Shown here: positions 26,628 to 34,588 of the stretch, piece by piece
How the letters are laid out: the number at the start of each line of letters is the position of its first letter
Position numbering within the stretch: the stretch's first letter is position 1
Assembly (NCBI GenBank): GCA_035492775.1
Contig: DATJIW010000057.1
Location: 1-64,000 of the forward strand
Direction of reading: 5' to 3'
DNA: 64,000 bases
Source of the DNA: DATJFQ01 sp035492775
Lineage (GTDB): Bacteria > Acidobacteriota > Vicinamibacteria > Vicinamibacterales > 2-12-FULL-66-21
The notes under the pieces: generated by a model
What the model was told of the DNA's origin: nothing
Database searches by the model: none
What the model saw: only the letters and a program-made list of their open reading frames with translations
Translations under genes and position numbers: made by a program

Positions 26628-27080
26628 ATGAAGACGAGCGCGGACGTCGCGGCGATCCAGCGGTGCTATCCCCAAATCTACCTGGCGTGTCACACCCGGC
26701 ACACGCGCGCCCGTTCGTCGGCAACCCACATCTCGCCGCGCGACTCGAGCATCCTGGCGCACCTCGACGACGATCGAGCGACGGCGCCTGCTGATCTCGC
26801 GCGACACCTCGGCGTCGGCGCCTCGACGCTCTCGGCGGCGATCAAACGCCTCGCGGCGCTCGGCTACGTGGCGACCCGCCGCCACGCGCACGACTCACGG
26901 CGCCAGGAACTCCGCCTGACACGAGCGGGCGCGCGGGCGATGAGCAGCGCCTCGGTCCTGGATCCGCAGTTGGTCGAGCATGTACTCACGCATCTGTCGA
27001 CGGCCGAGCGACGGCAGGCCGTCGCCGGCCTTGCACTCCTCGCGCGCGCGTCCCGCCTCGCCGCTCGATCGGACGGCTGA
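26628..27080 (+). CDS. MarR-family regulator
   Basis: 150-residue winged-helix protein: PRDSSILAHLDDD, ATAPADLARHLGVGASTLSA (recognition helix about residues 52-78) and the wing YVATRRHAHDSRRQELRLT. The N-terminal helix has Cys13 and Cys21, so a redox switch is possible but unproven. A perfect 10-base inverted repeat overlaps the -35 box, indicating self-repression. The SRPBCC gene begins four bases after its stop and is probably the regulated partner in the same transcript. Confidence 0.87.
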   Translation: MKTSADVAAIQRCYPQIYLACHTRHTRARSSATHISPRDSSILAHLDDDRATAPADLARHLGVGASTLSAAIKRLAALGYVATRRHAHDSRRQELRLTRAGARAMSSASVLDPQLVEHVLTHLSTAERRQAVAGLALLARASRLAARSDG

Positions 27081-27084
27081 CGCC

Positions 27085-27582
27085 ATGATGCTTCGCATTC
27101 TGCTCTGGGCCGTTTTCGTTGTCGTCGCTCTGGTCGCCGCCGTGGTGACCGTCGGCTGGATGCTGCCGAAAGCGCACATCGCGTCGGCCGATGCGACGGT
27201 CCGCGCCCCGCGCGAGACGGTGCGTGCGACGATTCTCGACGTCCGCCGCTATCCCGAATGGCGCACGGACGTGAAGCAGGTGGACGTGCTCGCCGACGCA
27301 CCGCTGCGCTGGAAGGAGCACGGATCCCACGGCGTCATCACCTACGAGGTGCGGGAACAGCACGCGCCGGACCGCGTGGTGACCGCGATTGACGACCCGA
27401 CGCTGCCGTTCGGGGGGACCTGGACCTACGAACTGGCGGACGCAGGCACATCCACGCGCGTCCGTATCACCGAGCACGGTGAGGTCCGGAATCCCGTGTT
27501 CCGCTTCATCTCCCGTGTATTCCTCTCGCCGACGGCGACGATGGAGCAGTATCTGGCGGCGCTCGACCGGCGGCTTCGCTGA
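27085..27582 (+). CDS. Membrane-anchored SRPBCC (START-like) protein
   Basis: 165 residues. One N-terminal membrane helix (ILLWAVFVVVALVAAVVTVGWML) precedes an SRPBCC/polyketide-cyclase-like domain with the usual opening ASADATVRAPRETVRATILD and RYPEWRTDVK, and the closing helix MEQYLAALDRRL. The fold forms a hydrophobic pocket; the ligand is unknown. It begins four bases after the MarR stop, so its expression likely follows the MarR ligand. Start ATG 27085 or 27088. Confidence 0.8.
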   Translation: MMLRILLWAVFVVVALVAAVVTVGWMLPKAHIASADATVRAPRETVRATILDVRRYPEWRTDVKQVDVLADAPLRWKEHGSHGVITYEVREQHAPDRVVTAIDDPTLPFGGTWTYELADAGTSTRVRITEHGEVRNPVFRFISRVFLSPTATMEQYLAALDRRLR

Positions 27583-27614
27583 GCGCGTCTGCGCCCGGTT
27601 CCACCCCCTGTGCG

Positions 27615-27839
27615 CTATGCCGCAAACGGCGCGTACGCCGGAAGCGGCCACCGCACGGGTTCGTCCACCAGCTTCTCGCACCCGCTGGGACAGCCGCAGT
27701 TCACGCAGACCGGGTCCCCGCAGGGGGAGCAGCGCCTCTCGGTCTCGTTCCAGCACACCACACACTCCGCCCCATCGTCGTTTCTCGGCATCGTGTAGTC
27801 ATTGGTCTCTACGGCGGTCTCTATCGCGGTCTTCCGCAT
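27615..27839 (-). CDS. Small cysteine-rich, probably zinc-binding protein
   Basis: About 74 residues from ATG 27839, or 58 from ATG 27791. The core has eight cysteines in a compact pattern (CVVCWNETERRC, CGDPVC, CGCPSGC), consistent with a two-zinc ribbon or B-box-like fold. No family is recognised. No clear ribosome site supports either start. It lies opposite the upstream region of the pyruvyl-transferase gene. That it is a real gene is inferred from the ordered cysteine spacing. Confidence 0.5.
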   Translation of the reverse strand: MRKTAIETAVETNDYTMPRNDDGAECVVCWNETERRCSPCGDPVCVNCGCPSGCEKLVDEPVRWPLPAYAPFAA

Positions 27840-27916
27840 ATGGGGCGATCGTCGCATTTCCCCGTGACAGACCGGGTCACGGCGCACGCCAGGTTGTAGG
27901 ATCGGCCCAGGTCCGC

Positions 27917-28858
27917 GTGCCGATAAGAGCGCTCATCGTCGGATGGTTCAGTTGGGAGCAGTCGGATTCGACGGCTGGAGACTTTCTCGCCGCCGACCAG
28001 GTTCGCGAGTGGCTCTCGACTGCCGGAATTCCGTTCGACACAGCCGTGGCGCCGCCCTTCGCAGGTGGCGTGAACCTGCGCGACGTCGACGCCGCCGATT
28101 ACCCGCTGGTCATCTTCGTATGCGGACCGTTCATGCGGAATCACTGGGAGCGGGAATTTCTCGACAGATTCGACAGGAGTTTCGTCTGCGGCGTCAACCT
28201 GTCTTTGCCGCTGCCGTTGAACGAGTGGCAGCCGTTTGATTTTCTCGTCGAGCGGGACAGCGATCGCGCGGTTCGTCCCGACCTCGTGTTCGCGACGCGC
28301 CAGACGCTCGTGCCGGTAGTGGGGAAGTGTCTCGTCGAGCCGTATGACGAAGCGGACGTACCGTCGGCGAACCGCGCGATCGACAGGCTCGTCGCGTCGC
28401 GTGAAATGGCCGTCGTCCCGATCGATACGCGATTGGACGTGAATGCCGCAGGTCTTCGCTCGCCGGCAGAGGTGGAATCGGCTCTGGCGCGAATGGACGC
28501 GGTGATCACGACGCGGCTGCATGGAATGGTACTGGCGCTCAAGAATGGCGTGCCGGCGCTGGTCGTCGATCCGGAGCCGTCCGGCGGCCGGATTGCGCGC
28601 CAGGCAGACTGCATAGGATGGCCGTACGCGTTCACGGTGGACGCCCTCGACGATGCGGCGCTTCGGGAAGCATTCGAGTGCTGCTTGACGTCAGAGGCGC
28701 GCGTCCTGGCCCGACGGTGCGCCGAAAGGGCCGCCTCGCGTGTCCTGGAGGCGCGAATGAATTTCTATCAGGGCCTCGAAACCGCACATGCGCGTCTGCG
28801 CGACGGAGAAATCAAACATCTGCGGGCTCGGACGGTTCGCGACGAGCCGCTGACGTGA
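27917..28858 (+). CDS. Polysaccharide pyruvyl transferase family protein
   Basis: 313 residues. It contains the PF04230 hallmark ITTRLHGMVLALKNGVPALVVD around residues 195-216, plus an N-terminal Rossmann-like start (IRALIVGWFSW). Family members transfer pyruvate ketals or act as glycosyltransferase-like enzymes. The GTG at 27917 fits the conserved start; the open frame upstream to 27389 lies antisense or in frame over other genes and is rejected. The stop overlaps the MFS start by 4 bases (GTGA), so this is the first gene of a three-gene operon. Confidence 0.8.
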   Translation: MPIRALIVGWFSWEQSDSTAGDFLAADQVREWLSTAGIPFDTAVAPPFAGGVNLRDVDAADYPLVIFVCGPFMRNHWEREFLDRFDRSFVCGVNLSLPLPLNEWQPFDFLVERDSDRAVRPDLVFATRQTLVPVVGKCLVEPYDEADVPSANRAIDRLVASREMAVVPIDTRLDVNAAGLRSPAEVESALARMDAVITTRLHGMVLALKNGVPALVVDPEPSGGRIARQADCIGWPYAFTVDALDDAALREAFECCLTSEARVLARRCAERAASRVLEARMNFYQGLETAHARLRDGEIKHLRARTVRDEPLT

Positions 28859-30102
28859 CCGGCGCATTACTCGGGTTGACCGGCGATGGGCGGCTGCTGT
28901 TCGTCACGCGCTTCGTGCGTCTCTTCGCCTACGGTGCACTCTCGGTCGTTCTGGTCCTGTATCTGGTCGGGCTCGGGTTGTCCGAGGCCGACACCGGTCT
29001 CCTGCTCACGGCGACGCTCCTCGGCGACACGCTCGTGTCGCTCTTGCTGACGACGCGCGCCGATCGGGCCGGCCGTCGCCGAATGCTCGTCGCCGGCGCT
29101 GCATTGATGGCGGCGGCCGGCGTCGCCTTTGCGTTCACGCACCGGATGTCGATGCTCGTCGTGGCCGGGACGATCGGCGTGATCAGTCCGAGCGGGCAGG
29201 AAGTCGGCCCGTTTCTATCGATCGAGCAGGCGGCGCTGTCGCAGGTGGTATCTGCACGCGATCGAACCGATGTGTTCGCGTGGTACACGCTGGCGGGCTC
29301 GATCGCGACCGCGTGCGGCGCGCTGGTCGCCGGTTTCCTGACGAACGGCCTTCAGCGCCATTGGACGCCGGTCCAGAGCTACCGCGCGATCGTCGTGCTC
29401 TACGCCTGCATCGGCGTGGTGCTCGGCGGCCTGTTCCTCAAGGCATCGCCCGCTGTCGAAGCGCCGGCGCGGCCGGAGGGCTCCGGGCCCTCGTCGTGGA
29501 TCGGACGGTTCTCGGGGCTGCACCAATCGCATGGCGTGGTGCTGCGCCTCTCGGCACTGTTTGCGCTCGATTCGTTCGGCGGAGGATTCGTCGTCCAGAG
29601 CTTCGCCGCGTACTGGTTTTTTCTCCGCTTCGGGATCGATCCAAAAACGCTCGGGACCTTGTTCTTCGGCGCGAACCTGCTGGCGGGCATCTCGGCGCTC
29701 GTCGCGTCGCGGCTGGCGAACAGGATCGGGCTCGTCAACACGATGGTCGCCACGCACCTGCCATCGAACGTCCTGCTGATGCTGATACCGCTGATGCCGA
29801 CGCTGCGGCTGGCGATGCTCGTCCTGCTGCTTCGTTTCAGCATCAGCCAGATGGATGTGCCGACGCGGCAGTCGTACACGATGGCCGTCGTCGCGCCGCA
29901 CGAACGGGCCGCCGCGTCGGGCGTCACCGGCGTGGCGCGAACGACCGGGGCGGCGCTGAGCCCTTTGTTCGCCGGCCTGCTATTCGCGCATCCGTCGTCG
30001 ATGAACGTTCCGTTCTATCTCGCGGGAGGTCTGAAGATGGCGTACGACCTCCTGCTGTTCCGCGCGTTCCGCAGGGTCCAGCCACACGAGGTGCAGCCAT
30101 GA
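28855..30102 (+). CDS. Major facilitator superfamily transporter
   Basis: 415 residues with about 12 membrane helices. The MFS signature between helices 2 and 3 reads TTRADRAGRRRMLVAG, and the second half has ASRLANRIGLVNTM. GTG 28855 overlaps the upstream stop by 4 bases, and its own stop overlaps the acetyltransferase ATG by 4 bases. The tight three-gene coupling suggests export or uptake of a compound handled by the two flanking enzymes; the substrate is unknown. Confidence 0.87.
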   Translation: MTGALLGLTGDGRLLFVTRFVRLFAYGALSVVLVLYLVGLGLSEADTGLLLTATLLGDTLVSLLLTTRADRAGRRRMLVAGAALMAAAGVAFAFTHRMSMLVVAGTIGVISPSGQEVGPFLSIEQAALSQVVSARDRTDVFAWYTLAGSIATACGALVAGFLTNGLQRHWTPVQSYRAIVVLYACIGVVLGGLFLKASPAVEAPARPEGSGPSSWIGRFSGLHQSHGVVLRLSALFALDSFGGGFVVQSFAAYWFFLRFGIDPKTLGTLFFGANLLAGISALVASRLANRIGLVNTMVATHLPSNVLLMLIPLMPTLRLAMLVLLLRFSISQMDVPTRQSYTMAVVAPHERAAASGVTGVARTTGAALSPLFAGLLFAHPSSMNVPFYLAGGLKMAYDLLLFRAFRRVQPHEVQP

Positions 30103-30593
30103 CGGTGCGGGAGGGACGTCCGGAGGATGCCGACGCGATCGCGTCCATCTACAACCAGGGCATCGCGGAGCGGGGCGCCACCTTCGAAACCGAGCTCCGG
30201 ACTCCCTCGGACATCGTCAACCGATTCACGGATGACGGGCAGTATCCGACCCTCGTGGCGGTGGAGCACGGGCTCGTCATCGGCTGGGCTGGACTGAGCA
30301 CGTATCGTGCGCGGGCTTGCTATGCCGGGATTGCCGAATTCTCGATCTATCTGGATCGCGATGCACGCGGGCGCGGCATCGGGCGCGAGCTGCTCGATGC
30401 CTTAATCGCCGCCGCCGCCGCGCGCGGCTACTGGAAGCTCGTGTCACGGATTTTCCCGTTCAACGCGGCCAGCCGGGCGCTCTGTCGATCGTGCGGATTC
30501 CGCGAAGTCGGCGTTTATGAGAAACACGGACGGCTGGACGGGCAATGGCTCGATGTCGTCATCGTCGAGCGATTGATCGACGAGAACCTCTGA
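30099..30593 (+). CDS. GNAT N-acetyltransferase, ArsN1/phosphinothricin acetyltransferase-like
   Basis: 164 residues, closely matching the ArsN1/phosphinothricin acetyltransferase type: VREGRPEDADAIASIYNQGI, ERGATFETELRT, the acetyl-CoA loop RDARGRGIGRELLDAL and WKLVSRIFPFNAASRALCRSCGF. Family members acetylate the amino group of phosphinothricin, methionine sulfoximine or arsinothricin, giving self-resistance or resistance. It overlaps the MFS stop by 4 bases and closes the operon. Together with the transporter this could be a resistance cassette; substrate is inferred only from the family. Confidence 0.85.
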   Translation: MTVREGRPEDADAIASIYNQGIAERGATFETELRTPSDIVNRFTDDGQYPTLVAVEHGLVIGWAGLSTYRARACYAGIAEFSIYLDRDARGRGIGRELLDALIAAAAARGYWKLVSRIFPFNAASRALCRSCGFREVGVYEKHGRLDGQWLDVVIVERLIDENL

Positions 30594-30611
30594 TTCGCAC
30601 TCGATGCGCAG

Positions 30612-30833
30612 TCAGCCGCGAGAATGCTGCTGCTGACGCAGGACTTCGTGCGCTTTGTCGACGTCCTCGGCTCGCACGATCAGTTCGGCGCCCGCAAGAG
30701 CCGGATACATGCCGCCGGCATTGTCGGATCTGATCATCGACTGGACGCCCGCTTCATCGAGAATTCCCTTGACGATCTGCGCGTCCGCCACGGACCGGAA
30801 GTTGGAGATCACCACCAGGTCTGAGGATTTCAT
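30612..30833 (-). CDS. DUF2007 small signal-transducing-type protein
   Basis: 73 residues of the DUF2007 family: LVVISNFRSVADAQIVKGIL, GVQSMIRSDNAGG and the closing ELIVRAEDVDKAHEVLR. It is a ferredoxin-like alpha-beta fold proposed to act in signalling; no partner is known. ATG 30833 matches the usual family start, so the longer frame to 30911 is rejected. It is convergent with the acetyltransferase gene. Confidence 0.82.
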   Translation of the reverse strand: MKSSDLVVISNFRSVADAQIVKGILDEAGVQSMIRSDNAGGMYPALAGAELIVRAEDVDKAHEVLRQQQHSRG

Positions 30834-31153
30834 GCTGCACCTGCAATGCTGCTCACGCTCATACGCCTCCCGCATTCCGGCGGGATAGCAGGAAGTCTGC
30901 CGTCGAGGCATCAGTATGGTGTCGGCTATAGCGGACTACAGTGTAGGGGCCAGGCGTGACGTTTCTGCAAACCTGTGGCGAACTGGCCACAACGAAAACA
31001 CGCAGGCGGCACCGAAGGAGTACACAGCCGTACCTCGTTAAGGACAAACCGGAACGCCGCGGGTTGAATGCCTGGATCTTCCCCCAGGCAAACGCCTTGC
31101 ACGGCTTGCCTGCCCAGTGAGTCCCAATCGGCCTGGGGACCGCTCAACGTGAG
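30834..31153. other. 320-base intergenic region between DUF2007 and Rieske genes
   Basis: No coding sequence is visible on either strand. It should hold the divergent promoters of the two flanking genes. The part from 31069 to 31138 contains several mutually exclusive stem arms and is described separately. Confidence 0.5.
31069..31138 (+). promoter_or_regulatory. Structured leader with competing hairpins before the Rieske gene
   Basis: One arm, CCCCAGGCAA (31082-31091), can pair with TGCCTGG upstream (31069-31075, 7 pairs), with TTGCCTG (31106-31112, 7 pairs) or with GCCTGGGG (31131-31138, 8 pairs). Three alternatives for one arm suggest switching or attenuation of the downstream gene. No known riboswitch class is recognised. 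Confidence 0.35.
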
Positions 31154-31660
31154 GTGAACGTGAGTGCTCCTGTGCTCAAGCTCGAGTCGCCGGTGAATGG
31201 ACAGACAAGGCGCGAGTTCTGCCAGCGCGTGTGTCAGATGGCGTCCATCGCCGCGGTGGGCAGCCTCGTCTCCGCGTGCGGCGGCGGGGGAGGCCCGACG
31301 AGTCCGACAGACATTGGATCGTCGCTTCCGGTTGTCGGCGGCTCGCGTGGAAACGGCGTGACGACCGTCAACATCGCGCCCGGCTCGCCGTTGGCCAGCA
31401 CGGGCGGCATGGCGCTCGTGCAGGCGGGCGCGGTGGATTTCCTGGTGACGCGCACCGGCGACACGTCGTTCATCGCGCTGACGGCCATCTGCACACACCA
31501 GCAGTGCACGGTGTCGAACTTCTCCGGATCCCTCTTCGTGTGTCCGTGCCACGGATCCGAATACACAACGAGCGGCAGCGTTGCGCGCGGGCCGGCCGGT
31601 GCGCCCTTGCGGACGTTCGCCACCCAGTTTGCGGATCCGCTGCTGACGATCAACGGGTAG
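31154..31660 (+). CDS. Rieske [2Fe-2S] lipoprotein
   Basis: 168 residues. The N-terminus has a twin arginine (Arg19-Arg20) and a lipobox LVSAC (Cys42), so it is probably Tat-exported and lipid-anchored. The Rieske motifs are CTHQQC (Cys113, His115, Cys118) and CPCHGS (Cys130, Cys132, His133). Ligands would be Cys113, His115, Cys130 and His133, with a Cys118-Cys132 disulfide, as in cytochrome bc proteins. GTG 31154 or GTG 31160 (with GAGG upstream) may be the start. No cytochrome b gene is nearby, so it is probably a stand-alone redox carrier. Confidence 0.88.
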   Translation: MNVSAPVLKLESPVNGQTRREFCQRVCQMASIAAVGSLVSACGGGGGPTSPTDIGSSLPVVGGSRGNGVTTVNIAPGSPLASTGGMALVQAGAVDFLVTRTGDTSFIALTAICTHQQCTVSNFSGSLFVCPCHGSEYTTSGSVARGPAGAPLRTFATQFADPLLTING

Positions 31661-31737
31661 CGCGACGAAGGTCGTGGTCCAGGAATCTGGCTCTGCATCC
31701 AGCGAATCACAGCGGATAAGGTTCAGCCTGACGCCGT

Positions 31738-33348
31738 TCACTGCCGATAGATCTCGAAGTCGCGCCGGATCTGCTCGATCACGCCGGCGTCGACGGTGCG
31801 CGCGTCGCCTTGGGCCGGATCCTTCTCGGAAAATGTCACGATCTTGACCGTGCCGCATTGTCGACCGAGGGCGTCCGGCGCGAACACATAGAGACCCTCG
31901 TACAGCCATTGCGGGTGCGCATCGTCTTTTCCGGGCAGCTCATGCGCGATCTTGAACGGGTGAATCGGGCGCACTTGGTTCGCATCGCAGTAGACCTCCA
32001 GACGCGCGAAGCCCGCCTTCGGATGTTTCAGCACCGGCAGGTTGACGCCCTGCGTCTGCGCGGCGTTGCGGCCGAGCGACTGCCAGAAGCCTTCAACGAC
32101 CTTCGGCGTCACGCGCACCATCAGAACCGGCAGCAGTTCGTTCACGTAATCGGTCCAATTCTCGAAATTTTCCAGCGGCCGCAGCGTCTCCGACACCGTC
32201 CCGGTGCGATTGCCCTCCTCGTGGCGCGATCGGAGCTGCTCCGCTTCGTATTGCCGGCCGTAGAGCATGACAGGCGTCACGAAGCTGATCTCGAAGTCCT
32301 CAGACGACATCTGATATGCGCTGAGGCTTCCCGCGCGTTTCTGGACGATGGATTTCAGAGCGTCGGGCGAGAGACGCCGCACCGGCTCGACGGGCAGCGG
32401 CGCCGCCTCAGGCGGCGCGCCGGTCGCGATCTTCTTCTGAGCTGCCGCAATGGCCGCCTTCGCATCCTCGATCGGAACGGCCGTCGCGGCGTCGTTCGCG
32501 TCGGATACGGTGATGGCGGCGACCTCGCCATCGACCGTCAGCAGCGGCCCACCCGAACTCTCTCGAGGCACTTCGACGCTGCTGGAGATAGCATGAGGCT
32601 TCACGGACGACACCGTTCCTGCCGTCATCGCCTTCTCCTGGAGCAGGGGAACGCCGATCGCGAACACCTGCTGATCCTTCACGAGGGGCGTGGATTGCAG
32701 CCGCATCGGCTTCATCGACGCTACAGCACCAGGGTCGACCCACAGAATCGCCACTTTCGCCGCCTCGTCCGACGCGACGACTCGAGCGGGGATCTTGACC
32801 GTCGGCGTCACCTCGACTTCCGCCGTGCCAGCGTTTCCCACCACGCGTCGATTGGTTGCAATCAGCCCGTTCCTGTCGATCAGAAACCCCGATCCGTGCG
32901 ACGTCTCGCTCCAGATCGCGACGACGCTGTCCTGCCACTCCATGAGGACCTCGGAAGCGCCAGCCGCGCCTGATGCCGCCTCGGTCACCGTGGCGTTCGT
33001 CTCGTTCAGTTCGATTTCCGCGTCACGACCCGCGGCGACGGTGACCATCTGCGTCCAGTCATAAGACTTGCCGCGGTAGAGCAGGGGCTGGTCGGATTCG
33101 ACTGTGTAGGTCCCGGGCCGCACGTGCAGTTCGGCTACGCCGTCGCGATCGGTCACCGTCTGCCGGGGCGGAGCCGACGAGGGATTGTCGCTGATGAGAA
33201 GCGCGTGCCTTGGAACGGGGTGCGCCGCGCCGGCGGCGTCTCGCAGGACGATTCTGATTCGTAGAGTCGACGTCTGCTGCGCCTGTCCGGGTACTAACAG
33301 CAGGCCGACGATGGTGAGAGTCAGCGCCAGGCGCGTCATGCCGATCAA
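31738..33348 (-). CDS. Secreted trypsin-fold protein with two of three catalytic residues replaced
   Basis: 536 residues with a signal peptide (LALTLTIVGLLLVPGQAQ). A carboxypeptidase-regulatory/PEGA-like beta domain covers about 28-118. An HtrA-like trypsin domain follows at about 135-285: GSGFLIDRNGLIATNRRVVG, AKVAILWVD and ESSGGPLLTVDGEVAAI. At the catalytic positions the His is Arg168 and the Asp is Lys198, while Ser265 remains; the usual GDSGG/GNSGG loop reads ESSGG. The C-terminal 230 residues are not recognised. It is probably a non-proteolytic binding protein. Confidence 0.78.
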   Translation of the reverse strand: MIGMTRLALTLTIVGLLLVPGQAQQTSTLRIRIVLRDAAGAAHPVPRHALLISDNPSSAPPRQTVTDRDGVAELHVRPGTYTVESDQPLLYRGKSYDWTQMVTVAAGRDAEIELNETNATVTEAASGAAGASEVLMEWQDSVVAIWSETSHGSGFLIDRNGLIATNRRVVGNAGTAEVEVTPTVKIPARVVASDEAAKVAILWVDPGAVASMKPMRLQSTPLVKDQQVFAIGVPLLQEKAMTAGTVSSVKPHAISSSVEVPRESSGGPLLTVDGEVAAITVSDANDAATAVPIEDAKAAIAAAQKKIATGAPPEAAPLPVEPVRRLSPDALKSIVQKRAGSLSAYQMSSEDFEISFVTPVMLYGRQYEAEQLRSRHEEGNRTGTVSETLRPLENFENWTDYVNELLPVLMVRVTPKVVEGFWQSLGRNAAQTQGVNLPVLKHPKAGFARLEVYCDANQVRPIHPFKIAHELPGKDDAHPQWLYEGLYVFAPDALGRQCGTVKIVTFSEKDPAQGDARTVDAGVIEQIRRDFEIYRQ

Positions 33349-33385
33349 TGGTACGCCCGCCGGCTGATATCGCCCCGGTGCGCCG

Positions 33386-34468
33386 TCAGCGCGTCACGCG
33401 CCACATCCGGGTGCGCATCGGCAGCCGCCGCTGCATGTCCGAATCGCTGGAGGGCAGCTCCATGCGGGGCGCGTCGAACATGAGCCGCGGCATGTAGCGC
33501 TCGCGCGCTTCCTGGATCTCCTCGAGGATCTCCTGGGCGAGCTGCGACGGCGCCAGCACGCGGGCCAGAGGACCGAACGACAGAATCCACGAGCGGAGCG
33601 GCCGGTCGTCGCAGACGTTCAGCGTCATCCTGACGCCGCCGTCGGGCAGGTCTTGGACCGTCTGCGACCTGTGCCAGTCGCGGCCTTTCACGTACTCGGC
33701 CACCCGGGGATCGAATTCGATCGCGACGTCCACGGGCGTGCCGCTGTGCACGCCCAGCGAGTGCTCGAACGAATGTTCCGGCAGCGGCCGCGGCTCGAAA
33801 CGCTCGTCGGTGATCGCGAACGTCTCGATCCGCTCGAGGGCAAACGTCCGCAGCTGGCCGTACTCCGGCACGTAGGCAATGAGGTAAATCCCGCCGTGCG
33901 CATACGCCAGGCGGTGCGGCTCGACGATGTATTCCTTCGCCCGGCGCGATGAGACCGAGTCGTAGCGCATGATCGCGCGCCGCTGTTCGAGCGAAGCGTC
34001 GATCGCCCGGGCGAGAATGTCGCGGGTACGCCGGTCGTCCTTCTTCTTCCGGCCCGTGGGCTTCGCGTAGAGAACGCCGGGGAGACGATCGAGGAACCGC
34101 CGCGTCTTCGCCGGCAGCGCCTTGTCGAGTTTCGCGAACGCCATCGACAGCTCTGCCTCGAACGGCGCGCCCGCGAGCGCGTCCATCATCGTCCGGCTGA
34201 AATACAACGCGCACAGCTCGGTGACGCTCCACGTGGTGTCGGCGAGTCCCCTGAGCGCGTTCGGCTGCATCTTCCACATGGACGACCCGTTCACCTTCGT
34301 GTCGTAGAGCGGGAAGCCAGCCTTCTGCAGTGCCTCGAGATCGCGCCGGATCGTGCGCTGATGGACTTCGCGCTCTTCGGCGAGCTTCGCGATCGAGAGG
34401 CCATTCCGCGACGCGTCGATCGCGCGAAGGATCTGCCACTGACGTATGAGTTCGGAGTTACGGGCCAT
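33386..34468 (-). CDS. WYL-domain (YafY-type) transcriptional regulator
   Basis: 360 residues. An N-terminal helix-turn-helix (LAEEREVHQRTIRRDLEALQ, about 28-50) is followed by a WYL domain (about 150-235: AIMRYDSVSSRRAKEYIVEP, HGGIYLIAYVPEYGQLRTFA) and a WCX-like C-terminal domain (about 245-320). WYL domains bind ligands such as nucleic acid. ATG 34468 follows TATCAT by eight bases, predicting a leaderless mRNA. A 7-base inverted repeat about 47 bases upstream is probably its operator. The overlapping frame 33345-34439 is a shadow. Confidence 0.88.
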   Translation of the reverse strand: MARNSELIRQWQILRAIDASRNGLSIAKLAEEREVHQRTIRRDLEALQKAGFPLYDTKVNGSSMWKMQPNALRGLADTTWSVTELCALYFSRTMMDALAGAPFEAELSMAFAKLDKALPAKTRRFLDRLPGVLYAKPTGRKKKDDRRTRDILARAIDASLEQRRAIMRYDSVSSRRAKEYIVEPHRLAYAHGGIYLIAYVPEYGQLRTFALERIETFAITDERFEPRPLPEHSFEHSLGVHSGTPVDVAIEFDPRVAEYVKGRDWHRSQTVQDLPDGGVRMTLNVCDDRPLRSWILSFGPLARVLAPSQLAQEILEEIQEARERYMPRLMFDAPRMELPSSDSDMQRRLPMRTRMWRVTR

Positions 34469-34514
34469 CGGCAGGCATGATAGACCACCAATTCACCAAT
34501 CTTCAGCAAACTAT

Positions 34515-34535
34515 CCTGGACCACCCCTGTCCAGG
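34515..34535. promoter_or_regulatory. Candidate WYL-regulator operator
   Basis: Perfect inverted repeat CCTGGAC-N7-GTCCAGG in the 120-base gap between the WYL gene and the divergent lipoprotein. Its core GGACCACCCCTGTCC is repeated exactly at 19973-19987. Confidence 0.6.
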
Positions 34536-34588
34536 CTCACCCGTAATCTGCGGCGCATGGCCGTTCATCACTTGATTTCGGGGGAGTC

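Noticed and set aside
31154..31660. Rieske protein as part of a cytochrome bc complex
   Set aside because: No cytochrome b or c1 gene nearby; lipoprotein form suggests a stand-alone carrier.
33345..34439. 364-codon minus-strand frame
   Set aside because: Out-of-frame shadow of the WYL regulator with Arg-rich translation.
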